Shown piece by piece: positions 14,155-25,900 of a stretch of 50,683 bases of DNA. Numbering within the stretch: the stretch's first letter is position 1; every line of letters begins with the position of its first letter. This stretch comes from a virus: IMG/VR virus record IMGVR_UViG_3300032132_000010, positions 1 to 50,683 of that record. One strand, given 5' to 3'. The notes beneath the pieces were generated by a model. The model had not been told where the DNA came from. It did not search any database and worked only from the letters and a program-made list of their open reading frames with translations. The translations under genes were made by a program, and so were the position numbers.

Positions 14155-17118
14155 ATGGCGAGCTTCTTCCAACGATCGTTGGTCGGCGGGATCGTCTCCA
14201 TGGCGCTGCTCGCGCGCATGGACACCTTCAAGCGCGCGAGCGGAGTGCTGACGGCGCTCAACTGGTTCATCAGCCGGGACGGCACGGCGCGCAACCGCGC
14301 GGGGTTCCAGTACGTCGGCACGGTCAAGACGATCACCGACACGACGGTCATCCGGGGCTTCGACTTCGACGACGACAACACCTACTCGCTCGAGTTCGGT
14401 GACGAGTACGTCCGCATCTACACCGATGGGGAACGGTTGCTGACGGGCACCGTCGCGGTCTGGTCGTCGCAGGGCTACACGGTGGGCGCTCTCGTAAAGA
14501 AGGGAGTCGAGACGTTCTACTGCTGCGCCACGCACGACAGCGGCAAGGACCCGAACGTGGTCGCGCACGACAACGTGTTCTGGTACTTGCTCTCCGGCAC
14601 CGACCCCGACGCGATTCTGGAGCTCCCGAGTCCCTACGCGCACGGCGACGTGCCGAACGTCGAGCAGAGCCAGAGCGCGGACGTGCTCACGCTCACGCAC
14701 GACGGCTACCCGCCCTACGAGCTGATCCGCGTGGGCGCGACCAACTGGACGCTGCTGCCGAAGCGGTTTGCGCCGTCAGCGCCAGGACCGACCGGCATCA
14801 GGAACACGCACAACGAGGGCAACGACCGGAGCGGGTCGGATGAGTCTCCCGTCTACAAGGTCACGGCCATCAACAAGGTGTCCAGCGTCGAATCGTCGCC
14901 CGGTGTCAGCTTGTCCTACGATGGTGCGATTGCCACCGTGGCCGATCAGGGGCTCACGGCGGATATCGTTTTCGCGGACACCGCGCACGGGCTGGAGACG
15001 GGCGACGAGATCATCCCGACCGACGTCTCAACGACCAGCGGCACCGAGTCGAACCAGTGGGCCGTCGAGGCACTGGCGGATCGCCCGTTCTTCATCACGA
15101 AGATCGACGCCGACAGCTTCAGCCTCGACGGGACGGAAGGGCTGTGCACGATCCCGAGCTGGTACGGCGGCGCGAGCTGGCCGGCGCTGACGGTCACCTA
15201 CGGCACGGCCACGCGCCTCGCCATGAGGGACCAAAGCCCGTCGTACCCCGGCACGGTCAACGATGCCTACAAGCTGCCGGACCCATCACAAAGCTGGGAC
15301 ATCGAGCTAACGTGGGATGCGGTTGACGGTGCGGTCGAATACTGGGTCTACCGCGCAACGATCCCGTATCGCCCAGCACACGCGGACCCGGACGCCGCGG
15401 CCGAGATGCCGGCGCTCGCACAGGGCTGGGGGTTCCTGGCCGCGGTCAAGGCTCCCAACACCCACTACGTCGACAACGGCGAGATCGAGCCGGACAAGGA
15501 GCAGCTGCCGCCCGACCACCCGCCGCCCTTCGTTCTGGACAAGTGGCCGGCCTACTCGACCTACCACCAGCAGCGCCAGGCGTATGGCAAGAGCGTCGAC
15601 AAGCCGCGCGGCGTGGACGCCAGCGTCACGGGCGACTACCCCAACTTCACCGAGCGGTTCCCCGTGGACCCGGGCGACAAGGTTTCCTGGGAGGTCGAGG
15701 GGAATGACGTCAGCGAGCTGCGCTGGCTCGCCAGCATGAGGAAGTTCCTGATCGGGACCCGCGGCGGCGTCTACGTGGCGAACGGCGATGGGGACGGGGT
15801 GCTGACGCCGACGTCGATCGGACTCGAGATGCAGACGAGCAGCGGAGCGGGAACCCTGCGCCCGTTGCTGGTTGCAGACACGGTGCTGTTCGTGACGAAG
15901 CTCCAGACCGCGGTGCGCGACCTCCGCTTCACGATCGACAGCGACGGCTACGGCGGGCAGAACCTCACCTCGTTCGCGCCGCACCTGTTCCGCGGCTACA
16001 CCATCGTCGACTGGGCCTACTGCGAGAACCCCGACAGCATCGTGTGGTGTGTGCGCGACGACGGCGCGCTGCTCTCGCTGACCTACGTGCGCGAGCACGA
16101 CATTTGGGCGTGGTGCCTGCACGACACGGGCGCGACGGGCTCGTTCAAGTACGTCTGCTCGATCCCCGAAGGAAACATCGACGTGCTCTACGCCGTCGTG
16201 GAGCGGACGATCAACGGAACGGTCACGCAGTACGTCGAGCGCATGGCTCCGCGCACGGCCGACGAGGACAACCACAACACCTTCAGCGGCAGCAAGTTCC
16301 TCGACAGCTTCCTGACCTACGACGGCACGAACCTGATGAGCGACGGCACGACGGTCGACGCTACGGTGAACATGAACGTCTCGGGGGCGAGCTACGACGA
16401 GGGCGACACGGTGACGCTGGCCGCGACGGTGGGGACGCCGTTCCCGGGCGACAACAGCAACGAGGGCAACGGCTACCGGCTGCTGCTCGCGGACGGGACC
16501 TACGTGGAGATGCAGGTTGACGTCGGTGGGGACACCGAGACGGATGAGCAGGACTGCACCCTGCTGACGGACTGCCCCTCCGGGCTCCAGGCGACGGGCA
16601 CCCTGCTGTGGGTCCGTATGGTCGACGAGATCGACGGCCTGACGCACCTCGAGGACGCGACGGTCGGCGTCTGCGCGGACGGGCACGCGCTTGCGGAGGA
16701 TGTGGTCGCCTCCGGCGAGCTCACGAACACGCTGAAGGACTGGTCGGACGTGACGACGGCACGGCCCTACGGCATCGTGCACGTGGGCCTGCCGATCACG
16801 GCCGACCTCCAGCTGCTCGATATCGACTTCGTGGCCGGCGACGACCCGATCGCTCCCCGCATGAAGCTGGTCAACGGGGCCGTGATCTACGTGCAGAACA
16901 CGCGAGGGATCCAGGCTGGCCTGGACGCGGACGGGTTGCAGGCCATCGACTACTTGGGCGTCGATGGCGAGGACGGTGCCCTCGTCACGGGCAAGCGCGT
17001 GGTGACTTTCGATTCCGACCACACCCTCGGCGGCGGTATCTTGATCCGCCAGAGCGAGCCACTGGCGGCCTCTGTGCTGGCTGTGGTCACGCACTACGAA
17101 GTGGAGGGCAACGAGTAA
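14155..17118 (+). CDS. Tail tubular protein B (tail nozzle, T7 gp12-like)
   Basis: A 987-residue, beta-rich protein immediately after the adaptor. The N-terminus has the family's opening: two copies of a hydrophobic SLVGGIVSMALLAR segment, then DTFKRASGVLTALNWFISRDGTARNRAGFQYV. The rest is typical of nozzle beta propeller and inserted domains, including WEVEGNDVSELRWLASMRKFLIGTRGGVY near residues 505-540. It forms the tip of the short tail through which DNA leaves. It ends overlapping the next ATG (TAATG). Confidence 0.82.
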   Translation: MASFFQRSLVGGIVSMALLARMDTFKRASGVLTALNWFISRDGTARNRAGFQYVGTVKTITDTTVIRGFDFDDDNTYSLEFGDEYVRIYTDGERLLTGTVAVWSSQGYTVGALVKKGVETFYCCATHDSGKDPNVVAHDNVFWYLLSGTDPDAILELPSPYAHGDVPNVEQSQSADVLTLTHDGYPPYELIRVGATNWTLLPKRFAPSAPGPTGIRNTHNEGNDRSGSDESPVYKVTAINKVSSVESSPGVSLSYDGAIATVADQGLTADIVFADTAHGLETGDEIIPTDVSTTSGTESNQWAVEALADRPFFITKIDADSFSLDGTEGLCTIPSWYGGASWPALTVTYGTATRLAMRDQSPSYPGTVNDAYKLPDPSQSWDIELTWDAVDGAVEYWVYRATIPYRPAHADPDAAAEMPALAQGWGFLAAVKAPNTHYVDNGEIEPDKEQLPPDHPPPFVLDKWPAYSTYHQQRQAYGKSVDKPRGVDASVTGDYPNFTERFPVDPGDKVSWEVEGNDVSELRWLASMRKFLIGTRGGVYVANGDGDGVLTPTSIGLEMQTSSGAGTLRPLLVADTVLFVTKLQTAVRDLRFTIDSDGYGGQNLTSFAPHLFRGYTIVDWAYCENPDSIVWCVRDDGALLSLTYVREHDIWAWCLHDTGATGSFKYVCSIPEGNIDVLYAVVERTINGTVTQYVERMAPRTADEDNHNTFSGSKFLDSFLTYDGTNLMSDGTTVDATVNMNVSGASYDEGDTVTLAATVGTPFPGDNSNEGNGYRLLLADGTYVEMQVDVGGDTETDEQDCTLLTDCPSGLQATGTLLWVRMVDEIDGLTHLEDATVGVCADGHALAEDVVASGELTNTLKDWSDVTTARPYGIVHVGLPITADLQLLDIDFVAGDDPIAPRMKLVNGAVIYVQNTRGIQAGLDADGLQAIDYLGVDGEDGALVTGKRVVTFDSDHTLGGGILIRQSEPLAASVLAVVTHYEVEGNE

Positions 17119-17681
17119 TGGGTGCGGGCGCAGCGGCGGGCGGCGGCGGGGCTCTCCAGGCCATCGCTGCGTTCAACAGCGCGATGCAAGAGAAGGAGAT
17201 GCACAAGTTCAACGCGCGGTTCCAGAAGGGGGGCCGCGAGAACGCCAAACGCCGCGGCCGCCTCGACAAGCAGAGGGTGTCTCTCGGAGAACGCCAGCTG
17301 ACCAGTCGGCAGCGCGTGGGCTTCGCGGATCAGGGCGTGGCCCTCGACAGCGGCAGCGCCCTGACGGTGCAGCAGGACACGGCGCGCATGGCCGAGCTTG
17401 ACCGCATCGAGATCGAGAACAACACGGCGAACGAGGTATGGGGCTTCGACGTCCAGATCGCGGAGTCCAACTTCAAGGCGAAGCAGGCCCGGAAGAAGGC
17501 ATACAACAGCCTGATCCTGGGGGCGGCCAGCGCGGCCAGTGCCTACGGAACCCCCGGCGCGGGCGCGCAGATCGGCGGCGGCGGCGGCAGCATTCCGATG
17601 TTCACCAAAGCCATCCCCTCGGTTGGCAGTAGCCCGTGGGGGCTCGACAACACGGCGTGGTGGAAGAAGACCGCCTCATGA
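17118..17681 (+). CDS. Internal virion protein A (T7 gp14-like)
   Basis: A 187-residue protein between the tail nozzle and the larger internal proteins. It has a Gly/Ala-rich N-terminus and helical segments of the pattern RVGFADQGVALDSGSALTVQQDTARMAELDRIEIENNTANEVWGFDVQIAE. A hydrophobic Ala/Gly stretch follows (SLILGAASAASAYG). In T7-like phages the cognate protein leaves the capsid and inserts in the outer membrane at DNA ejection. That role is inferred by position and pattern. Confidence 0.7.
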   Translation: MGAGAAAGGGGALQAIAAFNSAMQEKEMHKFNARFQKGGRENAKRRGRLDKQRVSLGERQLTSRQRVGFADQGVALDSGSALTVQQDTARMAELDRIEIENNTANEVWGFDVQIAESNFKAKQARKKAYNSLILGAASAASAYGTPGAGAQIGGGGGSIPMFTKAIPSVGSSPWGLDNTAWWKKTAS

Positions 17682-19990
17682 GCATCAACGTCCCCACCTA
17701 CGATCGCCTCCAGGTGCAGGCCAGGCCGCTCCCGGCCGCGCGCGTCGACACGCGCGTCGACACGGGCGAGGAGAAGCTGGCGAAGGGGCTCGACGCCATT
17801 CGCGCGAAGGAGCAGGAGCGCCAGGACGACGCCTACATCTCGGACGCGCTCGGCAAGATCAACGCGCAGCACACCGAGTCGCTGTACGGGGAGCGCGGCG
17901 TCACGCGCGCCCGCGGCCACGACCTCAACACGATGGTCGGGCCGGCGCGGCAGCAGTATCACTCCTTCCTGGACGAGACGCTGGACGCAGCGCCGAACGC
18001 GCGCATCAAGGCGCGGCTCACGCCTCATGTGCAGCAGGCCCGTGACCGCTGGCGCGGCGTCGTCGTCCCCCACATCGGGGACGAGCGGCACCGGATGGCC
18101 GTGTCGGCGCTCGACCAGTACCTCATCGACGAGAGCACGGCCGCGATCCACGACGCCGCGGAAGGCAAGGGCGTCCACGTGCGGACCATGCTGCCGGAGT
18201 TCGATGACAACGGCTTCTACATCGACCAGGACCGCCCCGTTCTGAAGGACAAGGACGGGAACCCGATGACGGAGCAGACGGCGACGGTCGAGTCGGATGG
18301 CGAGTACCTGCTGATCCCGCGCATCTGGGACGGCGAGCTGCATGAGGACGCCACCCCCGACGAGCTGATGGCGTCCGTAGCGTCCGGCGAGAACGAGATC
18401 GTGGGGCGCTACTCCTCGGAGAAGGAGGCGAACGCGGCAGCTGGGGCGCGGTCGGCCATGAAGGGCGTCGAGCGCGAGGACGTCTACCTGCGCGGCCTCA
18501 TCACCAGCGAGACGAACCAGAAGGCCCGCATCGACGAGTTCATCCGCTTGCACCCCGACAAGATGAAGGGGCTGACGGACGCCGAGTTCCGCAAGCAGGC
18601 ATACGAGAAGGTCGACTCCCAGCTGTACGGCGGCGCGATCCTCCAGATGATCGCGGAGGGCGACGACCTGATCGCGGAGCTGACGTTCGGGCGCGTGGCC
18701 CGCAAGCTCGACCTCAAGACGCGCGCCACGGTGGCGCGGGCGGTCAACAACGGGTCGAACGTCGGAGACGTCGAGCGGACGGTGCGCGATGCGATGGAGC
18801 GGTTCGCGCCGGACTTCACGATCCACGCGCGCGACGACTTCCGCGAGGAGGGTTTCGTCGGGCCGCTGCCCGCCGACGAGCCGCAGCGCATGACGGCGAG
18901 CGAGTCGCAGGCCGCGGGCATCGCGTGGATTCAGGATGAGGTGTACCCCGATGATCCCGAGAGGGCCGCTGACGCGGTGAGCCGGTTCCGGCAAGAGAAC
19001 GCGATCGCGCGCAGGGACCATGACCAGGCCGCGGCCGACCTGACGGACAACCTGACCACGCGGCTGCGCTCGGGCGAGATCAGCCACGCGCGGGCGAAGC
19101 AGCAGCCCGGCTACCTGACGCTGCTGGACGGCAAGCAGCGCGACTCGATCGAGGCGCAGGACAAGGCCAACCGCGGGGAGCTGGCGCAGGCCGCGCGGGA
19201 CAAGGTGTTCTACGACCTCCAGGCGCTCGCCTTCGCGGTGCCGCAGCCGAATGCAGACGGGGTGATTACGGCCGCGGCCGTCCAGGCGGCGCAGGCCACG
19301 CGCGCGGCGTTCCGCAACTCCGACCTCCGCTACCAAGCCCCGTACCTGTTCAACGGCGACGACGACAGCCGGTGGAAGATGGTGCAGAAGTGGCAGAGCG
19401 ACGCGAACACGGGAATGATGAACGCGCAGCAGGCCATCAGCTTCATGGCGCACGCCTTGTTCCCGAACAGCAGCCGCGACGACGCGCAGCGCGCCGAGGA
19501 GTACCGCTTCCGCGAGGCGGCCGATCAGCGCGCGAACGTGATCCGCGACGACAAGGGGCGCGAGCCCACCGCCGCGGAGATGCGCGAGGAGCTTCAGTTC
19601 TTGCTCGAGGAGCGTGTCGTCTACAAGGATCGCTTCCTCGGGTTCATCGACCGGCTCGCCTTCGACGAGGAGATCCGGCTCGATCAGGTCACGGTCGAGC
19701 ACCTTGGCGACGAGGTGATCCCGCTCGCCATCGGGATCGAGCTTCGCCAGAACCTCATCCGCCGCGGGGTGCTCACCTTCACCGACGAGATGCTCCGCAC
19801 GGAGTTCACCGCATGGCTCTCGCGCGGGAACAGGCTGCCCGGGGCCGAGGAGTGGGCCCCGCCGCCGGCCCCGTCCTTTGACGAGCTGGCAGGGCGCACG
19901 CGCGCAAACAAGTTCATCATGATCCGCGAGCCGCGCTTCCAGCCGTTCAGTGCCACGCAGCCCCCGCTGCCCGAGCCCGATGACCAGTGA
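17678..19990 (+). CDS. Internal virion protein B with inserted domain
   Basis: A 770-residue, mostly helical protein coupled to its neighbours by ATGA overlaps. The early helices (about residues 20-120) resemble podovirus internal-core proteins. Residues about 170-260 are different: DNGFYIDQDRPVLKDKDG, LLIPRIWDGELH, IVGRYSSEKEANAAAGARS. This small beta domain recurs in phage internal proteins and looks inserted. The rest is helical. It likely sits in the internal core and is ejected with the genome. No lytic transglycosylase motif is seen. Confidence 0.65.
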   Translation: MSINVPTYDRLQVQARPLPAARVDTRVDTGEEKLAKGLDAIRAKEQERQDDAYISDALGKINAQHTESLYGERGVTRARGHDLNTMVGPARQQYHSFLDETLDAAPNARIKARLTPHVQQARDRWRGVVVPHIGDERHRMAVSALDQYLIDESTAAIHDAAEGKGVHVRTMLPEFDDNGFYIDQDRPVLKDKDGNPMTEQTATVESDGEYLLIPRIWDGELHEDATPDELMASVASGENEIVGRYSSEKEANAAAGARSAMKGVEREDVYLRGLITSETNQKARIDEFIRLHPDKMKGLTDAEFRKQAYEKVDSQLYGGAILQMIAEGDDLIAELTFGRVARKLDLKTRATVARAVNNGSNVGDVERTVRDAMERFAPDFTIHARDDFREEGFVGPLPADEPQRMTASESQAAGIAWIQDEVYPDDPERAADAVSRFRQENAIARRDHDQAAADLTDNLTTRLRSGEISHARAKQQPGYLTLLDGKQRDSIEAQDKANRGELAQAARDKVFYDLQALAFAVPQPNADGVITAAAVQAAQATRAAFRNSDLRYQAPYLFNGDDDSRWKMVQKWQSDANTGMMNAQQAISFMAHALFPNSSRDDAQRAEEYRFREAADQRANVIRDDKGREPTAAEMREELQFLLEERVVYKDRFLGFIDRLAFDEEIRLDQVTVEHLGDEVIPLAIGIELRQNLIRRGVLTFTDEMLRTEFTAWLSRGNRLPGAEEWAPPPAPSFDELAGRTRANKFIMIREPRFQPFSATQPPLPEPDDQ

Positions 19991-22900
19991 CGATCAACGT
20001 CCCAGCGTCAACGGGCGGCGACGGCGACGAGCAGCCCCAGCCCCAGCAGCAGCCCCAGCAGCAACAGGCACCACCGCGCCCGTCTGAGTCCCTGTCGAGG
20101 GACTTGCTCCGTCACGACGGGCCGCTCGCGCGCTTCGGGGAGAACGTGGCCCCCCCGCCCAGCTTCCGGGGGCCGGTCGACAACCTGATGGCGCACTACC
20201 GCGAGCGCGAGGCCGCGATGCAGCGGGCCGCGATGGTCGCCGCGAACAACGACCCCGACGAGTACGCCAAGGGGCTCACCATCGGCAAGCTGCTGGGGAT
20301 GCCCTCCTCAGAGGCGGGCCACAGCGCCGCGAAGTACGGCTCGCCGCTGTTCTTCCACCAGCTCGAGCACGACCTCCGGGCGATGGATCACAACCGGCCG
20401 CAGCTGGCCGCATGGCTGCGGAACGTCGACAACGCCGCGGTGTCCAGCGACGACCTGGACACGCTGGAGAAGCTGCACGACTCCATCGTGTTCGCGGGCA
20501 AGGAGCGGTCCTGGTTCGGTGAGATGTGGGAGGCCGGCGAGAACGGCCTCGTCGGCGTCCAGGCCAGCTACTACCACCTGGCGGGCCTCAAGGGGATGAT
20601 CGACCTCCAGGCCGCGGCCGAGGGTGCCGCCGACGCCAACCGGCGCATCCGCGAGTCCCGCGAGGGGCAGAGCATCGGCGTCCAGCGGTACTTCCAGCGG
20701 GTCGGGCGCGCCAAGGGTGCCCTCGACACCCTCATGGTGGCCTTCTCGGACCCGTCGAACCTCGGGATCATGATGGCGGACAGCCTCGGGTTCTCGGCCC
20801 CGTCGCTGGTTATGGCGGCGGCCGTTGGCAAGGCGGGCGCGGTTGGCGGGACCGCGCTCGGGACGGCGACGGGGCTCGCTCCGGTGGCCGCGGGGTTCGC
20901 GGTCGCTGGCGGTCTGGCGGGGGCGGCCGTTGGCGCGATGGCCGGCGGGACCTTCGTCGAGATGGGCGCGTGGATCAACCAGACCATCGAGGAGACGATC
21001 GACCCGACCACCGGCAAGGCATACGACATCACGGACGCCGACAGCCTGTTCCGGGCCTACTCCAACACGGCGCTGATGGAGCGGGCGCAGGCCGAAGGGC
21101 TCCGCAAGGGGCTCACGATCGGGGCCGTCGACGCCGCCTCGATCTTCCTCGGTGGGCGCTTCCTGCGGGCCGCTGCGGGCAAGGGGCGGCTGGCGAAGGT
21201 CGCCGCCTACGGCAAGGAGGGCGTCACTCAGGGCGCGATGGAGGGCGCTGGGGAGGGCTCCAGCCTGCTCGCCGTGGCCGGCGGCGATGTCCTCAACTGG
21301 ACCGAGGACGACTGGGCGGAATGGCGCAAGCAGATGGCGATCGAGAGCGCGGTGAGCCTCGGCCCCGAGGCGGGCCATGTCCTCATCGGCTACCTCGCCA
21401 GGAAGCCCCTGGACGCCCGCGAGCGCAAGATGGAGCGCGTCGGCAAGGCGCTTCAGGCCGAGCAGAACCTCGGGGCGCTGCTGGCCGCGGGCGAAGCCTA
21501 CGCCGACTCCAAGACGGCGGGCCGCAACGACGGCGACGAGGCCGGCGAGCTTGTGGACACCATCGCCAGCGGGGCCGGCGTGTCGATCCTGCGCTGGGAC
21601 AAGGTGACGTGGGACGAGTTCTTCACCTCGCGCGGCCTCTCTCCCGGCGAGGCGCTGGCCGAGATCGTCCCCGGCGAGGGTCCCGGCTCCGGCATTCGGA
21701 TGTACCACGACGCGCACGCGAACGGCGAGATCCGCGTGTCGCTGCGGGATCTGCTCAAGGCGAAGGCGAGCACCGAGGAGTACGCGCCGCTGGTCGCCTT
21801 GGCCCGTTCGCGGCATGACCTCCCCTCGCCGGTCGAGGCCGAGGAGGTCCTGGCCGAGCACGAACACGAGAACCAGGAGGTCGTGCGCCGGTTCCAGGAG
21901 GAGCGGACGCTCAACCAGGAGGCCGAGGACATCCGCGACAAGCTGGCCGCGGCCGAGGAGAATGAGGGCGAGGGCGGCCCGTCGCCGGAGGAGATGGTGA
22001 AGCTGCGCGGGCGGCGCGCGGAGATCGAGGCGCGGCTCCAAGAGCTCGCCAAGGGGCGCGAGACGGTGCGGCAGGAGAGCCAGGTCGTGTTCGACAAGGC
22101 GCTCGAGGAGCTGACGGCGGTGCGCGGTGCCGACCGGGACATCGGTGATCCGCGGGTCCTGGCGACGATGCACACGGCCATCGTGCAGACGAAGGCGGCG
22201 GCGGCCGGCGTCCCCGTGGCCGAGATGGCGAAGCGGGTGGATGTGTCGTTCGTGGCCGAGCAGGCACCGGCCGCTGGGGACCGGCCCGTGGCCCCGGTTC
22301 GTCCGGTAACTGAACCGGACGGCGAAGCGGACGCCGTAACCCCTGACGCAGCAACGGCTCCCGGTAGCGGACAGGAAGCGGACACCGAAGCGGACGCCGA
22401 CCGGACGCTCCCCGAGGCCGGCGACGAGATCGAGGTGTTCGACGCCCTCGGGAAGCCTCGCCGTGGCACCGTGCTGGCGGCCAAGGAGAGCGCGGATTCC
22501 GGCCGCCTCGTTCGCGTTCGATTCGATGACGGCACGGAGGCAATGGCCGCGGATCACGCCGACTTCGCTGGGGCGCGGACGCCAACCGGCGAGACGTACT
22601 CCCTCGGCGGCGGCCATCAGCCCGGACTGTCTACCCCGTCCTCCGTGACGGGCGTCCCGCAGGGGACGCTCATCCGTGACCTGACGGACGACCAACTGCG
22701 CTCCGTCAGCAAGGCGCTGAGCGATCACGCGGCGGCCAGCAGCGGCAAGACCTCCGTCGCCGCCACACGCGAGCTGCGCGCCGTGTCCGCAGAGGCGCAG
22801 CGCCGCAAGAGCGAGGCCGCCCCCGCCGAGACGGACGACGGCCGCGTCTCCTACGACGTCGAGGCCGATCGCCTGGAGCCGACCGGCGACATCGCGGCCT

Positions 22901-25900
22901 CCTACTCCGGGGACACGCTCGCCAAGGGCAAGGTGAACAAACCGTTCACCGAGGACGGCAGCCTGTGGCTGGCGACGGAGGTCACCGAGAACAAGGACGG
23001 GCAGACGGTGGCGAAGGCGTACCAGCTGACGCCCGCGAACGAGTGGACCGGCGAGACGGTCACCTACGACGAGGCGATCGAGCGCGGTGCCGACGCCGCC
23101 GTGGGCCTGTTCCACGGGGTCCAGGTCAAGGCAAAGACGATCCCTGGAGGGGATGACGCCTACGTGATGACGGGGCCGCCGGCGGACTTCGCGCCGGAGG
23201 CTGCCGCCCCAGCTGCCCCTGGACAGTCCACGGACAGTCCCGCGGCCCCGGCCGGCGAGACGCGCCGCCCGCACTACTCCGTCAGCCCCCAGCAGCTCGA
23301 GGAGGAGGCGCGAGCCGCAGCGGGCGGCACCCTGCACCTGGAGCCGCTGGAGGCGTTCCCGCACCCGCACCTCGCCGGGCTCGCCAGCGTCCTCGCGTCG
23401 ATGGGCGACGAGGCCCCCGTCGTGACCTACGACCGCGGAGTTCTGAATCCGACCGTGGCAGATGACGATCGGTTCCGCGAGAAGTTCGACCTGATCGAGC
23501 GGTTCGTAGGAGAGGGGGCCGACGCGGCCATCCCCGCGATCGAGGACGAGCCCGAGGTGGAGGTGGTGCCGGACGACGAGTTCGAGGCCGAGGACCCGCC
23601 GAAGAACGCCAAGCCGCTGGCCGATGAGCCCACCGAGGGGGGCAACCCCGTCAAGGAGTTCCTGGAGGGCTTGGTCGACAAGGCGAACGAGGTGCTGGGG
23701 CCGCCGCCCAGTCAGGAGGAGGGGGCGACACCGACCGCGCCCCCAGCCGCGCCGGCCCCCGACGCCACGCTGCCGGATGACCAGGCCGCCGAGAGCCCCG
23801 AGATCGCGGAGAAGGTGAAGCGGACGGTCGAGCTTGCCGACCGCCTCGACGCCCGTCTGGTGATTGGGCACAAGGATGGCGCGTTCACCCCCCCCGCCCC
23901 GATGACGTGGCAGGAGCTCCAGCGCGAGGCCGCGACCTACTTCGGCGGGACGCAGGCCGAGGGCGCGTTCACCTCCCAAGACCTCGCCAACGCCACGGAG
24001 TTCTGGCTGAACCGGCGCATCGCCCGCTACCCGAACCCCGAGGCGCTGCGGTTTGAGGACTGGGTTGCGCTCGTCCGCAGCTGGAGCGAGCTGATCCCCA
24101 CGCAGACGCGGCGCACCGACGACAAGGTGAAGTTCCAGCAGTTCAGCACCCCGTCCGAGTACGCGGCCGTGATCGCGTGGGTTGCCAACGTGACGGCCGA
24201 GGACGTCGCGCTCGAGCCGTCCGCGGGCACGGGCAACATCGCGGCCCACGCCAAGGTCCGAGGCGCGGCGGTGGTCGCCAACGAGATCGACCCGATGCGC
24301 GCGGCGCTGCTGCGCGCGTTGGAGATCCCGGTGATCTACAACGAGAACGCCGAGCAGATCAGCAACATCCTCCCCGACATCAACCCGACCGTCGTGGTCA
24401 TGAACCCGCCGTTCAGCTCCTCGGGAACGCGGAACAAGAAGGACACGATGATCGGCTCGCAGCACATCGACCAAGCCCTCAAGATGCTGCGCCCCGGTGG
24501 CCGACTTGTGGCGATCGTGGGCGGCGGGCAGGCCCGGAAGGGCACAGGGCGCACAGGGATGGCGTTTGAGGCGTCCAGCTTCCGCGGATGGTGGAAGCGG
24601 ACCATGGACACCTACACCGTCCGCGCTAACGTAGGGGTGGCCGGCAAGGTCTACAGCCGCCTCGGGACCAGCTTCCCGACCCGCGTCCTGGTGATCGACA
24701 AGACCGGCCCGACAGCCAACCCGGAAAGCGCGCTCGACGTCGACGTCGAAACGCTGGGCGAGCTGATCACCGCTCTGGAGGACGTGAGAGATGCCCGCCC
24801 CGAAGTGGATCGAGAGAGTGGACGCCCAAGCGTTGAAGCACCTGGAGACGCTGGGAGTGAGTCCGGCGGGCGAGCCCCCGACGCTGGTGCTCCTGTCGCT
24901 CGGCCTGGAAGCGGCGGCGGGGGAGTTCAACAGCCCGGCGTACGAACCGATACTGGAGACGGAGATCGCGGACCTGCGCCTGCTGGCGGCGACGGACCCG
25001 CAAGCGGCGATGGAGCAGCTGGGGGACCCGCAGATGCCGCTGGATCACCTGGAGCCGCTGGAGGCGGGCAAGCAACTGGTGGAGCAACTGCACAGCCGGC
25101 TGGGGGAGACGCAGGAGGACTACCCGCCAGCGACGACGCTGCCGGTGCAGCACCCTCCGGCGTAGAGGACACCGCGGCCGAGGAGTCGCCCCAGGACGAA
25201 GCCCTCATCGAGAAGGGCGCGGAGTTCATCGCGGAGGCCGACGACGAGGCGGGCGTGTTCGACACCTACGCTCCGGCCATCGCCGTCAAGGGCGCGAGCC
25301 CTCACCCATCGCCGCTGGTCGAGAGCGCGGCCATGGCGTCGGTCAGCTTCCCCGAGATCAAGCACGACCTCCGGTTGTCGAAGGAAGCCATCGCGGGCGC
25401 GTCGAACGCGCAGCTGGAGACGGCCGCGCTCGCGGGGCAGGCGTTTGAAGTCATCCTCCCCAACGGCAAGCGCCAAGGCTTCTTCGCGGGTGACGGCACG
25501 GGCGTCGGCAAGACGCGCGAGATCATCGCCATCCTGATGGACAACATGAACCACGGGCGCAAGCGCCACGTGTGGGTATCGGCCAGCAAGGACCTGTACG
25601 ACGACGCGGTGAGGGAGTGGGGCTCGATGGGCGGCGACCCGGCGCTGCTCATGAACATGAAGAAGGTCAAGGCCAACACGGGGAAGATCCCCAACCAGGA
25701 CGGCGTGGTGTTCGTCAACTACGACACCCTGAAGGTTGGGGCGCAGTACCTACCGGACGGCGAGGCCATCACGGACGAAGGCAAGGTGTCCCGCCTCGAC
25801 CAGATCCGCGAGTGGCTAGGCACGGAGTCCGAGGAGGCCGCCGCAGAGTTCGACGGCGTGATCGTGTTCGACGAGTCGCACAAGATGGGCTCGGCCATCG

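Noticed and set aside
15307-17094. A 595-codon minus-strand frame opposite tail tubular protein B
   Set aside because: It is a mirror of a well-supported structural gene, with shadow-like composition and no ribosome-binding site.
20308-24930. A 1,540-codon open frame on the minus strand opposite the giant gene
   Set aside because: High-GC genes with strong codon bias leave the opposite strand open. The product is rich in Arg, Gly, His and Val without domains, and the + strand frame has clear motifs throughout.
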